From assembly GCA_023400405.1 (NCBI GenBank), contig JAEXFD010000052.1, positions 1-64,000 on the forward strand: a DNA stretch of 64,000 nt. The letters run 5' to 3'. The DNA comes from Pseudomonadota bacterium. GTDB lineage: Bacteria > Pseudomonadota > Alphaproteobacteria > Sphingomonadales > Sphingomonadaceae. Position numbers and translations under genes: made by a program. This document shows, in pieces, positions 32,001-40,250 of the stretch; the stretch's first letter is position 1, and the number at the start of each line of letters is the position of its first letter. Under the pieces are notes generated by a model. That model was not told the DNA's origin. It made no database searches and was given only the letters and a program-made list of their open reading frames with translations.

Positions 32001-32270
32001 ATGGACGCCGATTACTTCCTGACCGTCGGCCGAGAGGCGATGTGGGTGCTGGCCTTGGCCGCGACGCCGATCCTGGTGCCGGCGCTGATCTCCGGCCTGA
32101 TCCTGGGGATGGTCCAAGCCGCGACCTCGATCCAGGAACAGACGCTGAGCTTCGTGCCTAAGCTGATCGTGGTCGGCCTCAGCCTGGTGATCTTCGGCTC
32201 GATGATCCTCGGCCTGCTCGGCGATTTCACCACGAGCATCTTCGAGCGCATCCCGGAACTGGTGCGGTGA
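32001..32270 (+). CDS. fliQ: Flagellar export gate protein FliQ
   Basis: FliQ is a small two-helix export-gate subunit. The 89-residue protein shows PILVPALISGLILGMVQAAT, SIQEQTLSFVPKLIVVGL and a final membrane helix, matching the family. The start ATG at 32001 is two bases past fliP. It is separated from fliR by a 151-base repeat region. Confidence 0.97.
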   Translation: MDADYFLTVGREAMWVLALAATPILVPALISGLILGMVQAATSIQEQTLSFVPKLIVVGLSLVIFGSMILGLLGDFTTSIFERIPELVR

Positions 32271-32274
32271 TATT

Positions 32275-32415
32275 TTCCCTCTCCCATCGGGAGAGGGAAG
32301 GGGCCCGCTCGGCGAAGCCGAGTGGGAAGGGTGAGGGCGACCTTATCGCCCAGCCACCCTCACCCTCACCCTTCCGCGCCTCCGGCGCTCCCTCCCTCTC
32401 CCGTGGGGAGAGGGA
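32275..32415. repeat. Composite palindromic repeat between fliQ and fliR
   Basis: Three hairpins are packed in the gap: 32275-32285/32289-32299 (11 bp, TTCCCTCTCCC), 32308-32313/32317-32322 (CTCGGC/GCCGAG) and 32393-32402/32406-32415 (10 bp, TCCCTCTCCC). The CCCTCTCCC...GGGAGAGGG pattern with GGGTGAGGG/CCCTCACCC is a common extragenic palindrome in GC-rich proteobacteria. The right arm of the last hairpin overlaps the fliR ribosome site AGGGAG (32411-32416). Confidence 0.8.
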
Positions 32416-32421
32416 GCAACG

Positions 32422-33192
32422 ATGATGGGCTTCGGCCTTTCGATCGAGCCGCAGCTCTGGGCGCTCCTGTTCGCGATGGTGCGGATCGGGGCGGCGTTCG
32501 TCGCGGCGCCGGTGTTCAGTTCGATGGCGATTCCGCTGCCGGCGCGCATCGCGCTTTCCGGCGCGATCGGCGTGCTGGTCGTCAACGTCGCGCATATCGT
32601 GCCGCCGCCGCAGATTTTCTCGCTCACCACCTTCGTCTCCGTCGCCGCCGAGGCGCTGATCGGGCTGGCGATGGGCTTCGTGCTCCAGATCGCCTTTTCG
32701 GCACCGATGGTGGCGAGCGAGATGATCTCCATGTCGATGGGCCTCGGCTTCGCCAATGCCGTCGATCCCAATAGCGGCCATGCCACGCCGGCGATCGGCA
32801 CCTTCCTGTCGCTGATGCTGACCCTGCTCTTCCTCTCGGTCGATGGGCATCTCGTCCTGGTCGATCTGGTCGTGCGCAGCTATGGCGTCATGCCCCCGGG
32901 CAGCTGGATTCCGCCCGAGCGGCTGCTCGGCATTGCCATGTTCAGCGGCTATGCCTTCATGGCCGGGCTGCTGCTCGCACTGCCGATCGGTTTCCTGCTG
33001 CTCTGCCTCAACATCATCGTCGGGCTGCTGAGCCGCGCCGCGCCGGCGCTCAACCTGTTCGCGGTCGGCCTGCCCGCCAGCCTGCTCTTCGGCGTCGTCG
33101 CGATGCTGCTCGCGCTGCCGGCGATGGGCGATTACCTGCTCGTCATCGTCCACCAGGCGATCGCGGCCATGCAGACGCTGGTGCTCGGCTGA
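32422..33192 (+). CDS. fliR: Flagellar export gate protein FliR
   Basis: FliR is the export-gate subunit that assembles with FliP and FliQ. The 256-residue membrane protein has the family segments RIGAAFVAAPVFSSMAIPL, ALIGLAMGFVLQIAFSAPMV and ALNLFAVGLPASLLFGVVAM. The ATG is at 32422 (a second lies at 32425), with AGGGAG upstream. It overlaps flhB by one base. Confidence 0.96.
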   Translation: MMGFGLSIEPQLWALLFAMVRIGAAFVAAPVFSSMAIPLPARIALSGAIGVLVVNVAHIVPPPQIFSLTTFVSVAAEALIGLAMGFVLQIAFSAPMVASEMISMSMGLGFANAVDPNSGHATPAIGTFLSLMLTLLFLSVDGHLVLVDLVVRSYGVMPPGSWIPPERLLGIAMFSGYAFMAGLLLALPIGFLLLCLNIIVGLLSRAAPALNLFAVGLPASLLFGVVAMLLALPAMGDYLLVIVHQAIAAMQTLVLG

Positions 33193-34325
33193 TGTCGGAG
33201 GCCGGCGAGAAGACCGAAGCCCCGACAGCCAAGCGCAAGCGCAAGGCCGCCGAAGAAGGCCAAATCCTCAGCTCGAAGGACTTCGGCACTGCGCTGATCG
33301 TGCTGCTCGGCTGCGCCTGGATGGCGCTGCTCGGCCCCTCGCTGGTGCGCGCCTGCCGCGAAGTGATGACCGCCAGCTTCTCGTTCGGGCGCGCCGATAT
33401 CGAGGATTTCGAGCCGTGGCGGCCGATCGCCGAGGCCGGGTGGAAGCTCGCAATCCCGATGGGCGGGCTGCTGATGCTCTCGGTTGCGGGCGCGATCCTC
33501 AGCCATGTCGGCCTGAGCGGCATCCGCTGGAATCCGGCCTTGTTCGCACCCAAGGCCTCGCGGGTGAACCCGGCTTCGGGGCTCAAGCGGATGTTCGGCC
33601 CGAATGGCTGGATCGAGCTCGGCAAGGGCCTGCTCAAGGCAGCGCTGCTCGGCGGGATCGGCGCGTGGATGCTGTGGTCGCTGACCAGCCAGTCGCTCGG
33701 CCTGCTCGCCGGGGATCTCGAAGGCGCGGTCGGTGCGCTCGGCGGACGCTTCCTCACCTTGCTGTTCGTCATGGCCGGCGGGCTGATCGCGATCGCCGGC
33801 ATCGACCTGCCGATCCAGATCGTCCGCCACATGGGCCGGCTGCGGATGAGCAAGCAGGAGGTGAAGGACGAGCACAAGGAATCCGAAGGCTCGCCCGAAT
33901 CCAAGGCAGCACAGCGCCGACGCCAGCGCGAGATCATCAAGGGCGGCTTCCGCAAGGCGCTGACCGAAGCGCATGTCGTGCTGACCAACCCGACGCACTT
34001 CGCGGTGGCGCTGCGCTACGAGCAGGGGCGCGACCAGGTGCCGGTGGTCGTGGCCAAGGGGCGCGGCGCCACCGCGCTGGCGATCCGCGAGCTTGCCGGC
34101 GAGATGGAGGTGCCGGTGCTCGAATATCCGCAGCTCGCCCGCGCGGTCTATTATACCAGCCGAGAGAATCAGGAGATCCGCGACGATCTCTATCGCTCGA
34201 TCGCCACGGTGCTGGCCTTCGTCTTCCAGCTCAGCCAGCGCGCCGGGGCGGCGCAGCCGGCGGTCACCGTGCCGGAAACCGCGCTGTTCGACGAAAACGG
34301 GCGCAAAATGGCGCGTCCGCGCTAA
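33192..34325 (+). CDS. flhB: Flagellar export switch protein FlhB
   Basis: FlhB switches export from hook to filament substrates after self-cleavage. The 377-residue protein begins EAGEKTEAPTAKRKRKAAEE, has four membrane helices and KDEHKESEGSPESKA. The self-cleavage site is NPTH at residues 266-269 (cleavage after Asn266). Its TAA stop is part of the predicted -35 box of the fliD promoter. Confidence 0.97.
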   Translation: MSEAGEKTEAPTAKRKRKAAEEGQILSSKDFGTALIVLLGCAWMALLGPSLVRACREVMTASFSFGRADIEDFEPWRPIAEAGWKLAIPMGGLLMLSVAGAILSHVGLSGIRWNPALFAPKASRVNPASGLKRMFGPNGWIELGKGLLKAALLGGIGAWMLWSLTSQSLGLLAGDLEGAVGALGGRFLTLLFVMAGGLIAIAGIDLPIQIVRHMGRLRMSKQEVKDEHKESEGSPESKAAQRRRQREIIKGGFRKALTEAHVVLTNPTHFAVALRYEQGRDQVPVVVAKGRGATALAIRELAGEMEVPVLEYPQLARAVYYTSRENQEIRDDLYRSIATVLAFVFQLSQRAGAAQPAVTVPETALFDENGRKMARPR

Positions 34326-34349
34326 ACTTCGCGCGCATCCGGCCGCTTA
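34323..34349 (+). promoter_or_regulatory. Candidate sigma-28 promoter of fliD-fliS
   Basis: TAAACTTC (34323-34330), an 11-base spacer and GCCGCTTA (34342-34349) give 6/8 matches in each sigma-28 box with exact spacing. The first TAA is the flhB stop codon. The predicted start is about ten bases before the fliD ATG, just ahead of its GGGGG ribosome site. Confidence 0.6.
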
Positions 34350-34365
34350 GAAGAGCGGGGGACTT

Positions 34366-35769
34366 ATGGCCATCGAATCGATCGCAAAGACGCTGGGCAC
34401 CGGATCGGGGATCGACATCAAGTCGCTCGTCGACCAGCTCGTCGAAGTCAGCTTCCAGAACCAGAACCAGGCGCTGACCAGCAAGAGCGACACGCTGACC
34501 GCGCAGCTCTCGACCGTCAGCACGCTCAAGAGCAACATCAGCGACTTCGCCTCGGCGCTGGCGTCGCTCACGGCGTCGGGCTCGCTGGCCACCCGGCCGA
34601 CCAGCTCGAACACCGGCATCCTCAATATCAGCCGTCTGCCGGGCGCCAATCTCGCCGGACTGAGCGCGACGATGGAAGTGCGCCAGCTCGCCCAGGGCCA
34701 GGTGACCAGCTCCAAGGCGTTCAGCGGCGGGGGGAGCACGACGCTCGGCACCGGCACCCTCACCTTCACCTTCGGCAATGCGGCGGTCGATGGCGGCGCG
34801 ATGACCGGCTTCACGCCCGGCGCGGCGACCCCGGTGACGATCGATATCGACGCCAATCACGCCACGCTCCAGGGCGTGGCCGACGCGATCAATGCCAAGC
34901 AGGCCGGCGTCACCGCCTCGATCCTCTCCGATTCGAGCGGCGCGCGGCTGGTGCTCAAGAGCGCGACGGGCGCCTCCCAGGCCTTCACGCTCGACGGCAC
35001 CAATGGGCTGGCGGCGCTCAATGTCGGGACGAACGCGCCCGATTCGACGATCAATTCCGCGGCGCAGGACGCGCGGGTCGCGCTCGACGGAGTCGAGGCC
35101 AAATATCCGACCAACAGCATTTCCTCGATGATCCCGGGCGCGCGGATCGAGCTCGTCGCGGCCGCGCCCGGCACCAAGGTGGCGATCGGGGCGACCGCGC
35201 CGACCAGCGACATCAGCCAGGCGGTGAGCAATTTCGTCCAGACCTACAACCAGGTGCTCGCCGCCGTGCAGACGGCGGTCGATCCGATCAAGGGCGACCT
35301 GCGCGGCGATCCCGCCGCCAAGGACCTGCTGCGCCAGCTGCGCGGGCTCAACCTCACCCAGCTCGTCCCCGGCGCGAGCGACACGGTGCCGTCGCGCCTC
35401 GCCGATATCGGCGTGAAGACCAATCGCGACGGGACGCTGAGCCTAGATACCGCCCGGCTGTCGAGCGTGCTCACCAACTATCCCGACGACGTCGAGGCGA
35501 TGTTCGCGGAAGGCGCCGGCCTCAGCAAGGCGCTGTCCGCAGTGGCGGCGAGCACGACCAGCGCGACGACCGGGCTCGGCGCCAGTGCAGACAATTACAG
35601 CAAGGCGCAGACCGACCTCGCCGACCAGAAGGATAAGATCGCCACGCAGACCGAGGCGATGCGCACCCGCCTGACCCAGCAATATTCCGCGATGGACGCC
35701 AAGGTTGCCGCGTACAAGGCGACGCAGAGCTTCCTCGAGCAGCAGGTCGCCGCCTGGAACAAGGGGTGA
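34366..35769 (+). CDS. fliD: Flagellar filament cap protein FliD
   Basis: FliD caps the filament and guides flagellin folding. The 467-residue protein has the N-terminal coil (GTGSGIDIKSLVDQLVEVSF), the Ser/Thr-rich middle and VALDGVEAKYPTNSISSMIP. It also has SRLADIGVKTNRDGTLSLDT and a C-terminal coiled coil (MRTRLTQQYSAMDAKVAAYK with FLEQQVAAWNK). It overlaps fliS by four bases. Confidence 0.96.
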   Translation: MAIESIAKTLGTGSGIDIKSLVDQLVEVSFQNQNQALTSKSDTLTAQLSTVSTLKSNISDFASALASLTASGSLATRPTSSNTGILNISRLPGANLAGLSATMEVRQLAQGQVTSSKAFSGGGSTTLGTGTLTFTFGNAAVDGGAMTGFTPGAATPVTIDIDANHATLQGVADAINAKQAGVTASILSDSSGARLVLKSATGASQAFTLDGTNGLAALNVGTNAPDSTINSAAQDARVALDGVEAKYPTNSISSMIPGARIELVAAAPGTKVAIGATAPTSDISQAVSNFVQTYNQVLAAVQTAVDPIKGDLRGDPAAKDLLRQLRGLNLTQLVPGASDTVPSRLADIGVKTNRDGTLSLDTARLSSVLTNYPDDVEAMFAEGAGLSKALSAVAASTTSATTGLGASADNYSKAQTDLADQKDKIATQTEAMRTRLTQQYSAMDAKVAAYKATQSFLEQQVAAWNKG

Positions 35770-36170
35770 TGGTCCGCTACGCCTCGGGGCTGGCCGCCAA
35801 CCCCGCCGACACTTATCGCCAGATCGACATTGTCGGCCGCACCCAGGGCGCCGATTCGCATACGCTGGTCGGCCTGCTCTACGAGGAAGCTGTCGGCGCG
35901 CTGCGCAGCGCGGCCTGGGCGGCGGAGAATGGCCGGCTCGCGGTCAAGAGCGAGCGCGTGACCCGCGCGACCGCGATCCTGTTCGCGCTCGAGGCCGGGC
36001 TGGACTTCGACAAGGGCGGCGAGGTTTCTCGCACGCTGGCCGGCTTCTATCATAGCCTGCGTGGCGAGATCGTCCAGGCGAGCCTGGGCACCGATCCCGA
36101 ACCGTTTCGCGCCGCGGCGGCGAGCCTGGAGGAAATCGCCGCGGCCTGGGCGAGCCTGCGCGCGGCCTGA
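35766..36170 (+). CDS. fliS: Flagellin export chaperone FliS
   Basis: FliS keeps flagellin unfolded for export. The 134-residue helical protein has HTLVGLLYEEAVGALRSAAW and RATAILFALEAGLDFDKGGE. These correspond to the usual LIxMLYDGAIxxL and ILxELxxSLDxxKGGE patterns of FliS. It is coupled to fliD. Its stop lies three bases from the stop of the convergent CoA-transferase, leaving no room for a terminator. Confidence 0.93.
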   Translation: MMVRYASGLAANPADTYRQIDIVGRTQGADSHTLVGLLYEEAVGALRSAAWAAENGRLAVKSERVTRATAILFALEAGLDFDKGGEVSRTLAGFYHSLRGEIVQASLGTDPEPFRAAAASLEEIAAAWASLRAA

Positions 36171-36173
36171 ACC

Positions 36174-37253
36174 TCACTCCCAACGCGCGAGAATCTCTTC
36201 CACCGATGCGCCCTCGGCCGCAGCAGGCTCCGCCGGCGTCGCCGAAAAGCGAGGGGCTGGGCTAGGCTGCATCGCGCCTGCCACCGCGGCGAAGGTGCCG
36301 CGCGCGCGGTTGTGCGGATGGAGCGGCGCTTCGGTGAGCGACAGCACCGGCGTGACGCAGGCTTCACCGTCGCCGAACAGCGCCGCCCATTCGTCGCGCG
36401 GGCGCGTGGCGAAGGCGGCGGCAGTCGCTTCGCCGAGCGCCGGCCAGCAGCTGCGATCGAGCTGGTCGAAGCGGCTGCCGTCGATACCAAGCCCGCGGCA
36501 CAGCGCGGCGAACGCAGGCGGATCGAGCGCACCGACCGCGACGTGGCGCCCATCGGCGCAGGCATAGCAGCGATAGAAGGGCGCCCCACCATCGACCAGG
36601 TTCGACGCGCGGGCATCGGCCCAGCGACCGGCATCGTGCAGGCCGTAATAGAGGGTCATCAGCGCCGCCGCGCCATCGACCTGCGCCGCTTCGATCACTT
36701 GGCCGCGCCCGGTCGCCTGGGCGGCCAGGATCGCCGAAACCAGTCCCAGCGCGAGGAACAGCGCGCCGCCGGCATATTCGCCGACGAGGTTCAGCGGCGG
36801 CATCGGTGTGGCCGCGCTTCCGATCGCGTGGAGCGCCCCGGAAAGGGCAAGGTGGTTGATGTCGTTGCCCGGCTTGCCCGCGAGGGGGCCCTCGCGACCC
36901 CAGCCACTGGTTCGCGCATAGACCAGGCCCGGATTGGCGGCGAGGCAGCGCGCGGGATCGAGCCCGATCTGCTCGGCGACACCCGGTCGATAGCCTTCGA
37001 TGACGCCGTCGGCGCGCGCGATCAAGGCCAGTGCGCGTTCGCGTCCGGCCGCGGTGCTGAGATCGAGCGAGACTTCCGAGCGGCCGCGATAGAGCAGCGG
37101 CACGATGCTGCTGCCGTCGAGCCCTTCCGGCCGGATGCGCACCACGTCGCACCCGAGATCCGCGAGCAACATTCCCGCGAACAGCACCGGGCCGGGCGTA
37201 TCGAGCTCGACGATCCTCACGCCGGCCAGCGGTCCGTGCGTCGTGGCTACCAT
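36174..37253 (-). CDS. CaiB/BaiF (family III) CoA-transferase, racemase-like
   Basis: The 359-residue protein belongs to the family that includes alpha-methylacyl-CoA racemase and CoA-transferases. It has GVRIVELDTPGPVLFAGMLL, DVVRIRPEG, VIEGYRPGVAEQIGLDP and NDINHLALSGALHAIG, with His142 at the position of the racemase catalytic His. The paired catalytic Asp, normally in PLNLVGDFGGG, is Glu159 here (PLNLVGEYAGG). This may alter activity. It is convergent with fliS and appears unrelated to motility. Confidence 0.85.
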   Translation of the reverse strand: MVATTHGPLAGVRIVELDTPGPVLFAGMLLADLGCDVVRIRPEGLDGSSIVPLLYRGRSEVSLDLSTAAGRERALALIARADGVIEGYRPGVAEQIGLDPARCLAANPGLVYARTSGWGREGPLAGKPGNDINHLALSGALHAIGSAATPMPPLNLVGEYAGGALFLALGLVSAILAAQATGRGQVIEAAQVDGAAALMTLYYGLHDAGRWADARASNLVDGGAPFYRCYACADGRHVAVGALDPPAFAALCRGLGIDGSRFDQLDRSCWPALGEATAAAFATRPRDEWAALFGDGEACVTPVLSLTEAPLHPHNRARGTFAAVAGAMQPSPAPRFSATPAEPAAAEGASVEEILARWE

Positions 37254-37358
37254 CGGCTTCCCCTGCGCGTCATTTCACGGTCATAGCCGCATCGGCGCGC
37301 GCGGGTCCACGCAGTGCTGCGCTGGCGCTGCTCGCGGCTTTCGGGTAGCGCGGGCGCC

Positions 37359-37895
37359 ATGCCGGCTCCCCATATCGTCGCCCTGGGCGGAACCCTTCAT
37401 GCCGAATCGACCACGGGCCGCCTGCTCGCCGCCGCGCTCGCCGCCGCCGAGGCGCGCGGCGCGCGCACCACGCTGATCACCGGAGAGGCGATCGCCTTTC
37501 CGCATTACGAACCCGGCGCAGAAGCGGGCAATCCGGCAATCGCCCATTACCTCGAGGCGCTGCGCTCGGCTGATGGCGTCATCATCGGTTCTCCGGGCTA
37601 TCACGGCACACTGTCGGGGCTGGTCAAGACCGCGCTCGACTATGTCGAGTCGCTGAGCCGCGACGCGCGACCCTATCTCGACGGATTGCCGGTCGGCCTT
37701 GTCGCCAATGCCGCAGGCTGGCAGGCTGCCGTCTCGACGCTCCAGGCCCTGCGCACCATCACCCACGCCCTGCGCGGCTGGCCGACGCCGCTGGGCGTGG
37801 CGATCAACAGTTCGGAACCGGGCGATCCGATCGCGCGCTGCAATGGGCAGATCGAGCTGATGGTCGGCCAGATGTTCGGCTTTCTTGGCCGCTAA
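37359..37895 (+). CDS. NAD(P)H-dependent FMN reductase family protein
   Basis: The 178-residue flavodoxin-like protein has a phosphate-binding start (VALGGTLHAESTTGRLL) and SADGVIIGSPGYHGTLSGLV followed by KTALDYVE, the pattern of NADPH-dependent FMN reductases such as SsuE. I start at MPAPHIVALG (37359); the longer frame lacks a ribosome site. The physiological substrate is unknown. It is divergent from the CoA-transferase. Confidence 0.88.
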   Translation: MPAPHIVALGGTLHAESTTGRLLAAALAAAEARGARTTLITGEAIAFPHYEPGAEAGNPAIAHYLEALRSADGVIIGSPGYHGTLSGLVKTALDYVESLSRDARPYLDGLPVGLVANAAGWQAAVSTLQALRTITHALRGWPTPLGVAINSSEPGDPIARCNGQIELMVGQMFGFLGR

Positions 37896-37950
37896 CGCCG
37901 AAGCCCGCGCTTAACGGTTTCGAGAGGCTTGGTCGGCTAGGATCGCCGCC

Positions 37951-38541
37951 ATGGATCAGGCCGCAGCACCCACGGGCTCCGCAGTGCGCCGCCGGACGAC
38001 GCGCACCATCCTCGCCGTCGATGACAGCCGCACCAGCCTGCATGTGCTCGCGCATCGGCTGGGCCAGCTCGGCTATCTCGTCGTGCTTGCCGATTGCGGA
38101 TCGCAGGCGCTCGAACTGATTTCGGCGCGCGGATTCGACCTGGTGCTGGTCGATCGGATCATGCCCCATGTCGGCGGCATCCAAGTGCTGCAGGAAGTGC
38201 GCGGCTCGCGCGACACCGCGGACCTGCCGGTGATCATGGTCACCAGCCAGGACGATCCCCAAGCGGCGGTCGAGGCGCTTCGCGCCGGCGCGGACGATTA
38301 TGTCGCCAAGCCCTACGAATTCGAAGTGCTCGCTGCGCGGATCGAACGCACGCTGGCGCGGGCCGATCGGCTCGAGGAACTCAAGCGCTCGAACCTCGCG
38401 CTCGACGCGCGGATCGCGGCGCGGGCGATCGAACTCGGCGAAGTGCGCGGCGACCTTGCCGCGGTGCGCGCCGAGCGGGGGCGGCTTGCGGCAGCGGTCG
38501 AACAATTCAAGCGTGATCGCCGATTGGTCGCCAATCGCTGA
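37951..38541 (+). CDS. Orphan response regulator with C-terminal coiled coil
   Basis: A 196-residue protein with a complete receiver domain: acidic pair Asp24/Asp25 (AVDDSRTS), phospho-acceptor Asp68 (LVLVDRIMP), Thr98/Ser99 and Lys120 (YVAKPYE). The last ~55 residues are a charged coiled coil (Arg/Glu/Ala-rich, from LEELKRSNLALDARIAARAI), not a DNA-binding or enzymatic domain. No histidine kinase is adjacent. It may act as a dimerising adapter, perhaps in motility given the neighbourhood (inference). Confidence 0.88.
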   Translation: MDQAAAPTGSAVRRRTTRTILAVDDSRTSLHVLAHRLGQLGYLVVLADCGSQALELISARGFDLVLVDRIMPHVGGIQVLQEVRGSRDTADLPVIMVTSQDDPQAAVEALRAGADDYVAKPYEFEVLAARIERTLARADRLEELKRSNLALDARIAARAIELGEVRGDLAAVRAERGRLAAAVEQFKRDRRLVANR

Positions 38542-38568
38542 GTGTCGCGCCGCCGGCTTCGCGCCGGC

Positions 38569-39522
38569 TCAGCGATCGAACCAGTGGCGCTGCAGGAAAT
38601 AGCCGGTGACCGCGACCGCGATCACGACGCACAGCCAGAACACGCCCCAGAACGCCCAGGGCGCATGCGCGAAGGGAATGCCCTCGACATTCATGCCGAG
38701 CAGGCCTGTGATGAAGGTGAGCGGCAGGAACACCATCGCCACCACCGCGACGATCAGCGATCGCTGATCGATCTGCTCGGCGCGCAGGTCGGTGAGCGTC
38801 TCATGGGTGAGTGCCGAGCGTTCGCGGATGCTCTCCAGCTCTTCGGCCATGCGCGCGGCGCGGTCCGCTGCGGCGCTGAGGTGCAGCCGATCGTCGTCGC
38901 GCAGCCATTCGACCGGCAGGCCGGCAAGCTTTTCGAGCGCGGCACGCTGCGGGAACAGGAAGCGGCGCAGGCCGATCGCCTTGACCCGCGTGCGGTTGAC
39001 CAACCTTCGCAGCTCGAAGGCGCGGTGCGTCGCGATCTGCTCCTCGCAATCGTCGAGCAGGTCGCCCAGTTCGGCGACCATCGGATCGAGCTGCTCGGTG
39101 ATCGCCTGGGCGATCGCGGCGATCAGGTCGCCGGGATCGAGGATGCGGCCGGCCTCGACCTCCTCGCGCACCGTGGTCAGCGCATCGAGCGGCTTGCGCG
39201 TCACCGAGAAGACAGTGGAGCCATGCGCATACATGCGGATCGAGGCGAGCGGATCGGAGGCGGCCATCGCCTCGGACGAGAGCCCGCGCAGGTTGATCAG
39301 CGCGCCCGGGCCCACGGCATCGCAGCGCGGCCGCGTCTCGCTGGCGGTCAGCGCGTCGATGATCTGCGGCTGGAGCTTGGCCTCGCCGCCGAGCCAGATC
39401 TGGGCGCGCTCGTCATTGGTGGTGAGGTGAACCCAGCTGAGATCGGCGTCCTTGCCCAATGCCTCCTTGAGGATCGGTCGCTCGACCTTGCCGCCGCGCA
39501 CGAGATAGGCGAAGCCGCTCAT
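38569..39522 (-). CDS. zntB: CorA-family zinc transporter ZntB
   Basis: The 317-residue protein has the CorA layout: a large cytoplasmic N-terminal domain (SWVHLTTND, INLRGLS, RMYAHGSTVFSVTRKPLDAL), long helices, and two C-terminal membrane helices with the pore signature GMN (in FITGLLGMNVEGIP). The GMNVEGIPF form with the preceding VFLPLTFITG fits ZntB rather than Mg-type CorA. The start at 39522 overlaps the stop of the upstream siroheme-type gene by four bases. Confidence 0.88.
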   Translation of the reverse strand: MSGFAYLVRGGKVERPILKEALGKDADLSWVHLTTNDERAQIWLGGEAKLQPQIIDALTASETRPRCDAVGPGALINLRGLSSEAMAASDPLASIRMYAHGSTVFSVTRKPLDALTTVREEVEAGRILDPGDLIAAIAQAITEQLDPMVAELGDLLDDCEEQIATHRAFELRRLVNRTRVKAIGLRRFLFPQRAALEKLAGLPVEWLRDDDRLHLSAAADRAARMAEELESIRERSALTHETLTDLRAEQIDQRSLIVAVVAMVFLPLTFITGLLGMNVEGIPFAHAPWAFWGVFWLCVVIAVAVTGYFLQRHWFDR

Positions 39523-40250
39523 GCCTGCCGCTCCACGAAGACCGAGAGGCCGGCACCGGGATCGGCGGGCGGGGCAGGGCAGGCGAGGCGCGGCGCGTCG
39601 GCGCGCGCGCGGTCCAGGATCGCAGCGGGCATGTCGGGAAGATGGTACACCCGCTCGGCCTGCGCCAGAGCCCGCGCCTGGCGCAGCGTCAGATCGTCGG
39701 GATCGTCCGAGGCCAAGGCGATCCGCACCAGCGCCGGTTCGCCCGACGCGGCAATCCTTTCGATCACCTCGCCGCCGAGTCCCCGCGCCAGCGCCGCGCC
39801 GATTGCGCGACGCCGCTCGCCGGCATCGGGGAAGCGAGCCCGCAAGGCCGCGCGCGCCTCGTGCAGCGCGCGGGCGGTGGTGCCGAGATCGGCGGGCAGC
39901 TCGGCTTCGAGCCTCTGGCGCAGCGCCGCAGCAAGCCCCGCCGAGACGCCGCCGGTGCCGATCGCGACGAGCACGGGATCGCGATCGACGATCGCGGGCA
40001 GCGTGAAGTCGCAAAGATCGGGGCGGTCGACGGTGTTCACCAGCACCCCGCGAGAACGCAGCCGCGCCACGATCGTTTCGGGATCGTCGGCTGCGACGAT
40101 CGCGAGCGAGGCCGCGGCGTCCTCGCCGACGATCGCGGCGCCCGCACGTTGGAGCAGCCGGCGCTTGGCGTCCGCCGCCTCACCGCTGCCGATCAGCATC
40201 ACCGGCCGCCCCGCCAGCTTCACGAAGATCGGCAGGGCGGCGAGAGTCAC
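39519..40250 (-). CDS. Siroheme synthase N-terminal domain protein (precorrin-2 dehydrogenase-like)
   Basis: The 243-residue protein matches the N-terminal (CysG-B/Met8-type) half of siroheme synthase: LPIFVKLAGRPVMLIGSGEA, AKRRLLQRAGA, LVNTVDRPDLCDFTLPAIVD and VLVAIGTGGVSAGLAAALRQ. Family members use NAD to oxidise precorrin-2 and insert iron. The methyltransferase half of CysG is absent. The GSGEAADAK loop is slightly unusual against GGGxVAxxK. It lies between lysA and zntB with four-base overlaps. Confidence 0.87.
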   Translation of the reverse strand: MTLAALPIFVKLAGRPVMLIGSGEAADAKRRLLQRAGAAIVGEDAAASLAIVAADDPETIVARLRSRGVLVNTVDRPDLCDFTLPAIVDRDPVLVAIGTGGVSAGLAAALRQRLEAELPADLGTTARALHEARAALRARFPDAGERRRAIGAALARGLGGEVIERIAASGEPALVRIALASDDPDDLTLRQARALAQAERVYHLPDMPAAILDRARADAPRLACPAPPADPGAGLSVFVERQA

